From an uncultured Panacagrimonas sp. (lineage in GTDB: Bacteria; Pseudomonadota; Gammaproteobacteria; Nevskiales; Nevskiaceae), in NCBI GenBank assembly GCA_946481265.1, contig CAMLNE010000071.1, forward strand, positions 1 through 14,062: a DNA stretch of 14,062 nucleotides. Direction: 5' to 3'. The notes under the pieces are model-generated. The model was not told the DNA's origin. It saw only the letters and a list, made by a program, of their open reading frames with translations, and did not search any database. Each line of letters opens with the position of its first letter. The stretch's first letter is position 1. This document shows, one piece after another, positions 7,062 through 14,062 of the stretch. The translations under genes and the position numbers were made by a program.

Positions 7062-7078
7062 CGCAGGACGGTCCTGCG
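7062..7078. other. Palindrome between convergent CAP and ftsX genes
   Basis: CGCAGGAC, a central G, then GTCCTGCG forms a perfect 8-bp dyad in the 81-bp gap between two convergent stop codons. It could act as a short hairpin helping to end transcription from both sides, but neither side has a T-run, so a terminator role is only suggested by position. Confidence 0.35.
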
Positions 7079-7122
7079 GTAGATCGCGCCGGTCCGCCTG
7101 CGCCTCCTGAACGTATGCCGCG

Positions 7123-8058
7123 CTAGCGCTGTTCGACGCGGCCGAGGTGGCGCGACACGGCCAGCCAGGCGCCCGCCAGCCCGAGCACCGCGCCGGCTGC
7201 CAGCACCAGGCCCAGGTTGCGCGGATCGGGTCCGCGCAGGCTGAAGGCACCTTCGTACAGCGCCACCAGTTCGGAGACCGGCGTGGCCAGTGCGAAGCGC
7301 GCGACGTACACGGCCAGGATGGCGACGACGGCGCCGGACAGGCCGTACCAGAAGCCGGCGTAGAGGAAGGGGCGCCGGATGAAGCCGGGCGGCGCGCCGA
7401 TCAGCTTCATCACCACGATCTCGTCGCGGCGCGATTCGATGTCCAGACGGATCGTGTTGCCCATCGCCAGCACCGCCGCGATGCCCAGCGCCACCGCGAG
7501 CAGCACGGCCAGGCGCGAGGCGACCGCCAGCGCGCTGGCCAGCCGCTGCGTCCAGGCGTCGTCGAGCAGCACCTGTTCGATGCCCTCGCGTGCGCGCAGG
7601 TCCTGCGCCAGGCGCTGCAGCGCCGCGGCATCCAGCTCGGGTTGCGGCGTAAGCGAGATCGAGGCCGGCAGCGGATTGGTCTCGAGCGCCTCGAGGACCG
7701 GCCCGAGGTTGGTGCGGGCACGGAAATCCTTCAGCGCCTGGTCGCGCGAGGTGTAGACGCTGGCGGCGATCGCCTCGTGCCGGCCCAGCGTGCCGGCCAG
7801 CGCACGGCCCTCCGTTTCACCGGTGGCGTCGCGCAGGAAGACGGTGATGTTGCGCGTCTGGTTGAGGCCGCCGGCGGCCACGCGCAGGTTGTCGACCAGC
7901 AGATCGAGGCCGGCGGGCAGGGCCAGCGTGATGCCGATGACCAGCGAGGTGAGCAGGGTGCCGACCGGATCGCGCCACTGGCGGCCGAGTGCGGCGACGC
8001 AGACGCGCGCGTGCTCGCCGAGCCAGCGGCGCAGGAAGTTGGGGCGCTTGAGCGTCAT
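7123..8058 (-). CDS. ftsX: Cell division protein FtsX
   Basis: This is the membrane subunit of the FtsEX complex, which at the septum couples ATP hydrolysis by FtsE to activation of periplasmic amidases (through EnvC in E. coli). The 311-aa protein has the FtsX layout: cytoplasmic N-terminus, a first membrane span about residues 33-55, a periplasmic domain with RNITVFLRDATGETEG, then three spans near the C-terminus. The family block RLDIESRRDEIVVMKLIGAP lies between spans two and three. The ATG at 8058 has GGGGAT upstream and is preferred; a GTG at 8088 would add ten residues and sit closer to ftsE. Last gene of the minus-strand operon: instead of rpoH, as in E. coli, a convergent CAP gene follows. 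Confidence 0.93.
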   Translation of the reverse strand: MTLKRPNFLRRWLGEHARVCVAALGRQWRDPVGTLLTSLVIGITLALPAGLDLLVDNLRVAAGGLNQTRNITVFLRDATGETEGRALAGTLGRHEAIAASVYTSRDQALKDFRARTNLGPVLEALETNPLPASISLTPQPELDAAALQRLAQDLRAREGIEQVLLDDAWTQRLASALAVASRLAVLLAVALGIAAVLAMGNTIRLDIESRRDEIVVMKLIGAPPGFIRRPFLYAGFWYGLSGAVVAILAVYVARFALATPVSELVALYEGAFSLRGPDPRNLGLVLAAGAVLGLAGAWLAVSRHLGRVEQR

Positions 8059-8098
8059 GGCCGATCCCCGTGGCAGCGCGATCTGCACCGGCGCCTGT

Positions 8099-8818
8099 TC
8101 AAGGCAGCGCCCCCAGCCGCGACGCGGCCTCGGGCCGGGCCGTGCTCTGGCGGCCGGCCTCGAGATGGATGACGCGGTGTCCGAGCCGCTCGATCAGGTC
8201 GATGGCATGGGTGGCGATCAGCAGGCTCACCCCGGCCTCGTTGAAGCGTTCGAACAGGCGCATCACGTCCAGCGCCATGCGCGGGTCGAGGTTGCCGGTG
8301 GGTTCGTCGGCCAGGATCAGCTGCGGCCGGGCGACGATGGCGCGCGCGATGCCGACGCGCTGCTGCTCGCCGCCGGACAGCGTGCGCGGCCGCACCCGCT
8401 CGCGGCCCAGCAGGCCCACCGCGTCGAGCGCGGCTCGCACGCGCCGCGCGATGTCGACGTGGGTCAGGCCGCGGATCACCAGCGGCAGCGCGATGTTGTC
8501 GAACACGCTGCGGTCGTGCAGCAGCTGGAAGTCCTGGAAGATCATGCCCAGCTCGCGCCGGTGCGCGGGCACCTTGCCATCGCGCGTGACGGCCAGGTCC
8601 CTGCCGTTCATGAGCACCCGGCCGCGCGTGGCGCGCAGCTGCATCGCTGCCAGGCGCAGCGCGGTGGACTTGCCCGCGCCGCTGGGCCCGGTGAGGAACA
8701 GCATCTCGCCGCGCGCCAGCTTGAAGTTCAGACCGTTGAGCACGTCGGCGCCGCCCGCATAGCGACAGCCGACATCCTGGAATTCCAGGATGTTTTCGCT
8801 GGGCGCGGTCTTGCTCAC
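8099..8818 (-). CDS. ftsE: Cell division ATP-binding protein FtsE
   Basis: This is the cytoplasmic ABC ATPase of FtsEX. All nucleotide-binding motifs are intact in 239 aa: Walker A GPSGAGKST (44-52), Q-loop Gln95 in MIFQDFQLL, signature LSGGEQQR (147-154), Walker B LILADEP (167-173) with catalytic Glu172, D-loop GNLD (175-178) and H-loop His204. The FQDFQLL and DEPTGNLD blocks are typical of FtsE. The start is a GTG at 8818; a GGGAG lies 11 bases upstream, overlapping the end of ftsY, whose stop is only 7 nt before this start. That spacing supports one transcript. The C-terminus is slightly longer than the E. coli protein (about 222 aa), ending in an Ala/Arg-rich tail. Confidence 0.96.
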   Translation of the reverse strand: MSKTAPSENILEFQDVGCRYAGGADVLNGLNFKLARGEMLFLTGPSGAGKSTALRLAAMQLRATRGRVLMNGRDLAVTRDGKVPAHRRELGMIFQDFQLLHDRSVFDNIALPLVIRGLTHVDIARRVRAALDAVGLLGRERVRPRTLSGGEQQRVGIARAIVARPQLILADEPTGNLDPRMALDVMRLFERFNEAGVSLLIATHAIDLIERLGHRVIHLEAGRQSTARPEAASRLGALP

Positions 8819-8825
8819 CTGCGCA

Positions 8826-9752
8826 TCAGCTCCCGATCAACGCTTCGGCGTAGGTGGCGGCGTCGAACGGCTCGAGGTCGTCGATCCCCTCGCCCAGTCC
8901 GACGAAGCGCACCGGCAGCGACAGGCGCCGGGCGATCGCCAGCAGGATGCCGCCCTTGGCGGTGCCGTCGAGCTTGGTGATGGTGATGCCGGTCAGGCCG
9001 ATCGCCTCGTGGAACTGCACGGCCTGGTTGAGCGCGTTCTGGCCGGTGGTGGCATCCACCACCAGCATCACCTCGTGCGGCGCGTAGGGATCGTGCTTCT
9101 GCACCACGCGCTTGATCTTGCGCAGCTCGTCCATGAGATGGCTCTGGGTATGCAGGCGCCCGGCGGTGTCGGCGATCACCACGTCGATGTCGCGCGCCTT
9201 GGCCGACTGCACCGCGTCGTAGATCACGCTGGCCGAATCCGCGCCCTCGCCCTGGGCGAGCATCGGCACCCCGGCGCGCTCGGCCCAGGTCGCCAGCTGC
9301 TGGGTGGCCGCGGCGCGGAAGGTGTCCCCGGCGGCCAGCAGCACGCTCTTGCCCTCCTTCTTGAAGCGCATCGCCATCTTGCCGATGGTGGTGGTCTTGC
9401 CCACGCCGTTCACGCCGGCGACGAACAGGATGTAGGGCTTGATGAAGGCCGGGATCTTCAGCGGCTCGGTGACCGGCGCGAGCAGTTCGACCAGGGCCTT
9501 CCTGAGCGTTTCGCGCAGCTGCTTTTCGTTCTTGATGCGGCCGAGGTTGATGTCGGTCTGGATGCGATCGACCAGCCACTGCGTGACGTCGATGCCGGTG
9601 TCGGCCATCAGCAGGCGCGTCTCGAAATCCTCCAGCGCGTCGGGACGCAGCTTGTCGGCGGCGAACAGGCTGCCGATGTCGCGGGTCAGGAAGGAGTCGC
9701 CCTTGTTGAGGCGCGAGCGGAACTTCGAAAGCAGGCTGGGCGATTCGCTCAT
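8826..9752 (-). CDS. ftsY: Signal recognition particle receptor FtsY
   Basis: This is the SRP receptor GTPase that docks ribosome-SRP complexes at the inner membrane for co-translational insertion. At 308 aa it is essentially the NG domain; the long acidic A domain of E. coli FtsY (497 aa) is missing, as in many bacteria. Motifs: P-loop GVNGVGKTTT (113-122), DTFRAAATQQL (143-153), DTAGR (195-199), TKLDGTAKGG (259-268) and the closing loop GLGEGIDDLEPF (285-296). The short N-terminus has basic, amphipathic character (LLSKFRSRLNKG) that could contact membrane lipid. No Shine-Dalgarno precedes the ATG; the upstream membrane-protein gene stops one base before it (TGACATG), so translation probably relies on ribosomes finishing that gene. 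Confidence 0.97.
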   Translation of the reverse strand: MSESPSLLSKFRSRLNKGDSFLTRDIGSLFAADKLRPDALEDFETRLLMADTGIDVTQWLVDRIQTDINLGRIKNEKQLRETLRKALVELLAPVTEPLKIPAFIKPYILFVAGVNGVGKTTTIGKMAMRFKKEGKSVLLAAGDTFRAAATQQLATWAERAGVPMLAQGEGADSASVIYDAVQSAKARDIDVVIADTAGRLHTQSHLMDELRKIKRVVQKHDPYAPHEVMLVVDATTGQNALNQAVQFHEAIGLTGITITKLDGTAKGGILLAIARRLSLPVRFVGLGEGIDDLEPFDAATYAEALIGS

Positions 9753-9753
9753 G

Positions 9754-11805
9754 TCATGGAGAAGGCAGCGGCACCGGCTGGCCCGGAGGCGCTTCCGGAA
9801 TCGGTGAAGTGTAAAGAACCCGTGGCGCCCCCATCAGCCAGACGCGGTGATGGTCGCGCTCGACCGCGCGGATCGCGGTATGCGTGCTGCGTGCCGGCAG
9901 CGGCGGCAGGATCGGCCGGCCCGGCTCGGCCACCGGGTAGCGGAACAGCCGGTAGAAGGTGCGCGCGCGCTGCTCGGTGACCGTGCCCAGCCACACCGGC
10001 ACGGTCTGCTCGCCGGCGAGCACGCGTGTCCCCGAGTCCCACAGGCGGATCAGGTACTGCCGCTGTCCATCGATCGGCCGGCGCAGGGTCAGGCGCGCGT
10101 GGCTGCCGGCATGCACCTGCGGCAGCACCGGCAGCTGGTCGATCGTGGTGCTCTGGGTGAGCCAGCGCAGGGTGTCGGTCAGGCGCAACGGCGGCAGCGG
10201 CTGCCAGCCGGCGGCGAGCAGTTCCGACGCCACCCGCGCCTCGACTGCGGCCCACTGCAGGTCGAACTGGCGACCGCTGCGGCCGCGCACGTCGATGCGC
10301 GAGGCGGGCAGTTCGCGCCAGCCGTCCTCCCACCAGACGCCGACCGGGATCGTGTGCGGGAGGATGGGCGGTGTCGCCGCCGCCGCCCGCGTGGTGGCGC
10401 GATCCATGCCCCAGCTGGTGCCCGCCGCGACGGCGAAGATCGCCAGCACCGGCAGCGCGAAGCTGCCCGCGAACAGGCGCTCGGGACCGTGCTGGCGATA
10501 GCCCAGGGTCAGCGCGGCGACCCACAGCAGGCCCAGCGTCACGGCGAACGCGGTGAGGCTGACCCACTCCTGCGAGAGCACCAGCCGGGCCAGGGCGATC
10601 AGCAGCACCAGCGCGGTGGCGGTGCTGTAGGCGATCAGGCGCACGCGCAGCGGCCGCAGGGTGGCAAACAGCGTCGCCGCGCTGCCATAGACGATGGTGG
10701 CAAGGACGAGGTCGCGGGCCGGCGCCGGTCCGCCGTGAGCGAAGAAGCTGGGCGGCGGCGGCAGCAGCGGCGCCAGCCACAGCAGGGCCGTCACCACCAC
10801 GCCGAACAGCAGTGCCGCGACCCAGTGCGCGGCGGCCCGCAGGCGCCGCCGCCACAGCAGCACGGCAAACACCGCCACCGCGGTGCTGCCGTATACCGGC
10901 CACTCGCCGAGCCGCGCGATGAAATGCGCCGCCGCATTGCCCCAGGGCGTGGCGAGGTCGGACAGCGTCTGGTGCACCAGCGCATCGAGCGGGCCGGGAT
11001 AGCTGCGCCAGCCCACGCCGGCGAAGGCGAGCAGCCAGATCGTGCCGGCGCCCAGCAGCAGCGCGGCCACCGTGAGCAGGGCCGGCGTCTCCGGCTGCGC
11101 CGGGTCGGCCAGGCCCGGGCCGAAACGGCCGAGCCGGCGATGGCGACGGCTCCACTCGAGCAGCTCGCGCACCCACTTCTCGGCGTGGATGTTGAACAGG
11201 CCGATGGCCGCACGCGCGGCCCAGATGCCGAAGATCAGCAGCATGATGCTCAGCACCAGCAGGCCGGCCAACCGCGTCGCGACTTCGGCGGCCAGCCCCA
11301 GCGAGGCGCCGAACAGCACGCCCGGCACCATGAAGACCAGGGCCCAGACCAGCGCGGCGACGAAATCGGCGAGCAGGAACAGCCACCAGGACATGCGCGA
11401 TGCGCCGGCGAATGCGGGGGTGATGGAGCGCACCGGTCCGAGGAAGCGCGCCAGCATCACGCCCTTGCCGCCATGCCGCAGGAAGAAGCGGCGGCCGCCG
11501 GCGACCAGGACGGGATAACGCTGCAGCCAGCGCGACTGGAACAGGTGCTCGCCGTAGCGGCGGCCGAGCGCGAAGCTCACGGCATCGCCGCTGAGCGCGC
11601 CGGCCGCGGCGATCAGGGCGGTGGGCCAGAGTTCGAGCGATCCCAGCGCCACCAGCGCGCCCACGGCGAACAGCAGCACGGCCGCCGGCACGAAGGCGCC
11701 GATGATGAACAGCGCGTCGAGCATCGACACCAGGAACAGCAGGACCAGGGCTTGACCCGGGTGGGCGCCGACCCAGGCGAGCAGATCTTGCGCGTGTTCG
11801 AGCAC
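9754..11805 (-). CDS. DedA (VTT) - PAP2-like - LssY C-terminal fusion membrane protein
   Basis: This is a 683-aa multi-domain membrane protein. Residues 1-205 are a DedA/VTT domain: GAFVPAAVLL (36-45), GALSGDAVSFALG (69-81) and FFLRHGGKGVMLARFLGPVR (107-126) followed by PAFAG; DedA proteins are implicated in flipping undecaprenyl phosphate or phospholipids. Residues 240-435 look like a PAP2 phosphatase bundle, but its catalytic residues seem lost: PSGH aligns with PARD (362-365), and SR-x5-H-x3-D aligns with Ala406, Arg407, Glu413 and Leu417. Residues 485-615 match the LssY C-terminal domain (AAGWQPLPP, LRWLTQ, YLIRLWDSG, VPVWLGTVT). The GTG at 11805 is the first possible start, just after an in-frame TAG, and lacks a Shine-Dalgarno. 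It ends one base before ftsY. Related proteins are usually named bifunctional DedA/PAP2 proteins; here phosphatase activity is doubtful. Confidence 0.85.
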   Translation of the reverse strand: MLEHAQDLLAWVGAHPGQALVLLFLVSMLDALFIIGAFVPAAVLLFAVGALVALGSLELWPTALIAAAGALSGDAVSFALGRRYGEHLFQSRWLQRYPVLVAGGRRFFLRHGGKGVMLARFLGPVRSITPAFAGASRMSWWLFLLADFVAALVWALVFMVPGVLFGASLGLAAEVATRLAGLLVLSIMLLIFGIWAARAAIGLFNIHAEKWVRELLEWSRRHRRLGRFGPGLADPAQPETPALLTVAALLLGAGTIWLLAFAGVGWRSYPGPLDALVHQTLSDLATPWGNAAAHFIARLGEWPVYGSTAVAVFAVLLWRRRLRAAAHWVAALLFGVVVTALLWLAPLLPPPPSFFAHGGPAPARDLVLATIVYGSAATLFATLRPLRVRLIAYSTATALVLLIALARLVLSQEWVSLTAFAVTLGLLWVAALTLGYRQHGPERLFAGSFALPVLAIFAVAAGTSWGMDRATTRAAAATPPILPHTIPVGVWWEDGWRELPASRIDVRGRSGRQFDLQWAAVEARVASELLAAGWQPLPPLRLTDTLRWLTQSTTIDQLPVLPQVHAGSHARLTLRRPIDGQRQYLIRLWDSGTRVLAGEQTVPVWLGTVTEQRARTFYRLFRYPVAEPGRPILPPLPARSTHTAIRAVERDHHRVWLMGAPRVLYTSPIPEAPPGQPVPLPSP

Positions 11806-11814
11806 GCGGGAGGA

Positions 11815-11952
11815 CTAGTGCCCTGTCCCGAAAATCGGCGTGCGGACCCGCCGCCCCTGCCGGGGCCTGGGGGCCCTGCGCCTCCCCGCCGAAGGTCGAG
11901 GCCGTCCCGTCGTCGTGCCATGCCCGTCGCCGCAGGTGACTCGCGAATTCAT
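11815..11952 (-). CDS. Possible 45-aa leader ORF upstream of the DedA/LssY gene
   Basis: Within the 170-bp gap after hemL, an ATG at 11952 follows a GGAG with ideal 8-nt spacing and opens a 45-codon frame. It ends in TAG exactly 9 nt before, and in the same frame as, the GTG of the DedA/LssY gene, which has no ribosome binding site. The peptide (starting MNSRVTCGDG) is very rich in Arg, Gly and Pro and resembles no family known to me; composition alone would suggest chance. If translated it could feed ribosomes onto the next gene. A short hairpin (GGGCC-TGGG-GGCCC, 11863-11876) lies inside it. Confidence 0.27.
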   Translation of the reverse strand: MNSRVTCGDGHGTTTGRPRPSAGRRRAPRPRQGRRVRTPIFGTGH

Positions 11953-11975
11953 CAGGGAATCTCCGGGATCGGACA

Positions 11976-13262
<1,287 letters not shown>

Positions 13263-13323
13263 GGTCGGTCGCAGGAAACGGGTCAGGAAAGAAGGACGGC
13301 GGCCCGAGGAACGAAAAGCCGGA

Positions 13324-13375
13324 GGCGGATTCTACGTCCGCCGCCCGCATCGCCGGACCGCGGTCGCGCGGGCGG
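13324..13375. other. Two adjacent inverted repeats between thiE and hemL
   Basis: GGCGGA (13324-13329) pairs with TCCGCC (13337-13342) around 7 nt. Next to it CCGCCCGC (13341-13348) pairs with GCGGGCGG (13368-13375) around 19 nt holding the palindrome GACCGCGGTC (13356-13365). The two stems share two bases and so may compete. Read in the direction of the genes, CTTTT follows the first stem after about five bases, so this could be a weak terminator after thiE or a structured leader of hemL. TAGAAT (5 of 6 to a -10 box) lies mostly in the loop of the first stem, without a -35 partner. Confidence 0.35.
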
Positions 13376-13384
13376 TGGCCGATC

Positions 13385-13999
13385 TCAGATGAAACAGCGC
13401 GCGTAGGCCCGCGCCGCGGCCTCGATGTCGGCCGCACCGAACACGCCCTCGACCGCGGCGATCAGATCGGCGCCGGCCTCGATCAGGGGCGCACAGTTGT
13501 GCGCCTGGACGCCACCGATCGCGCAGATCGGCAGCGAGGTCGACCGGCGTGCCTCGCGCAGCAGCTCCAGCGTGGCATGGCGCGCCCCCGGCTTGGTACG
13601 CGAGGCAAAGAACGCGCCGAAGGCGAGGTAGTCCGCGCCGCCCTCGCTGGCGGCACGGGCTCGCGCCAGCGAGTCCTGGCAGGTGATGCCGATCAGGCGC
13701 GCGGGTCCCAGCAATGCCCGCGCCTCGTCGAGCGGGATGTCGTCCAGGCCCAGGTGCACGCCGTGCGCGCCCCCGGCGGCGGCGAGCGCCACATCGTCGT
13801 TGACGATCAGCCTGGCGTGGTGGTGCGCGCACAGGGCACGCAGCGCGCGTACCGATTCCAGGCGCCGCGCATGGTCCTGCGTCTTGTCACGGTATTGCAG
13901 CAGGCGCGCGCCGCCGCGCAGGGCGGCAGCGGCGGCGACCAGCAGGCGCGGCGGATCCAGGCACAGATCGGTGGGTGTGATGGCATAGAGGCCGCGCAT
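13385..13999 (-). CDS. thiE: Thiamine phosphate synthase
   Basis: This enzyme joins hydroxymethylpyrimidine diphosphate and the thiazole phosphate to make thiamine monophosphate. It is a TIM-barrel protein; 204 aa is normal. Visible motifs: LYAITPTD (4-11), LLQYRDK (33-39) for pyrimidine diphosphate binding, RLIVNDD (63-69) with metal-binding Asp, GVHLG-LDD (80-87), IGITCQDS (103-110), FGAFFASRTKP (127-137) for the thiazole phosphate side, ICAIGGV (158-164) and AVEGVFG (182-188). The position after GVHLG, often Gln in this family, is Leu here. The ATG at 13999 has AGGA nine bases upstream. No TPP riboswitch (THI box) is visible in the 63 bases before the window edge. Confidence 0.95.
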   Translation of the reverse strand: MRGLYAITPTDLCLDPPRLLVAAAAALRGGARLLQYRDKTQDHARRLESVRALRALCAHHHARLIVNDDVALAAAGGAHGVHLGLDDIPLDEARALLGPARLIGITCQDSLARARAASEGGADYLAFGAFFASRTKPGARHATLELLREARRSTSLPICAIGGVQAHNCAPLIEAGADLIAAVEGVFGAADIEAAARAYARCFI

Positions 14000-14040
14000 G
14001 GAACGATCCTAGCCCGCATTTCTCACAGGGGGATCGAGCG

Positions 14041-14062
14041 ATGGCCGTGCGTCGAGGACGTG
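14041..14062 (+). CDS. Possible start of a divergent gene, cut by the window edge
   Basis: An ATG at 14041 follows AGGGGGA with 7-nt spacing, a good ribosome binding site, and reads MAVRRGR up to the edge. It would be divergent from thiE with a 41-bp gap. Seven codons are too few to identify a product; the call rests on the ribosome binding site alone. Confidence 0.3.

Noticed and set aside
14000..14062. TPP riboswitch upstream of thiE
   Set aside because: The minus strand here has a TGTGAGA stretch but no THI-box core or second conserved arm, and the visible leader is too short.

Overview
This is a roughly 14 kb piece of G+C-rich (about 70% by eye) Gram-negative bacterial chromosome. Gene content and order (ftsY-ftsE-ftsX, thiE next to hemL, a DedA/PAP2/LssY fusion gene, a DUF1631 protein, paired small c-type cytochromes) suggest a gammaproteobacterium of the Lysobacterales (Xanthomonadales) type. 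That placement is inferred from recognised protein families, not from a marker-gene comparison. No rRNA, tRNA, CRISPR array, prophage gene or intact transposase was seen.

Layout. Positions 1-376 are a non-coding stretch with several direct and inverted repeats. Positions 377-1411 (+) encode a conserved-looking, helix-rich protein of unknown function. It converges, with only 3 bp between stop codons, on a minus-strand pair: a DUF1631 protein (1415-3625) and exopolyphosphatase Ppx (3804-5321). A 169-bp divergent region separates ppx from two overlapping genes for small periplasmic monohaem cytochromes c (5491-5814 and 5811-6170, +). A hairpin with terminator character follows, and then a predicted CAP/PR-1-like lipoprotein (6373-7041, +).

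From 7123 to 13999 every confident gene is on the minus strand. In transcription order they are thiE (thiamine phosphate synthase), hemL (glutamate-1-semialdehyde aminomutase), a 683-residue DedA-PAP2-LssY membrane protein, ftsY (SRP receptor), ftsE and ftsX (the ABC-type complex controlling septal peptidoglycan hydrolysis). From the DedA/LssY gene to ftsX the genes are nearly contiguous, with gaps of 1, 7 and at most 40 nt, and look like one operon linking membrane-protein targeting, cell division and a membrane-lipid-type protein. The window ends just upstream of thiE, where a plus-strand gene may start.

Most of this is ordinary housekeeping chromosome, and I found no convincing new multi-gene system. 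The items most worth a second look are: the PAP2 domain of the DedA/LssY fusion, which appears to have lost its catalytic residues; a possible 45-codon leader ORF ending 9 nt before that gene's SD-less GTG start; the one-base junction with ftsY; the nested symmetric repeats at the left end; the split, ATGA-overlapping cytochrome pair; and a bacterial CAP lipoprotein whose predicted mature part has six extra cysteines, as in plant PR-1 proteins.
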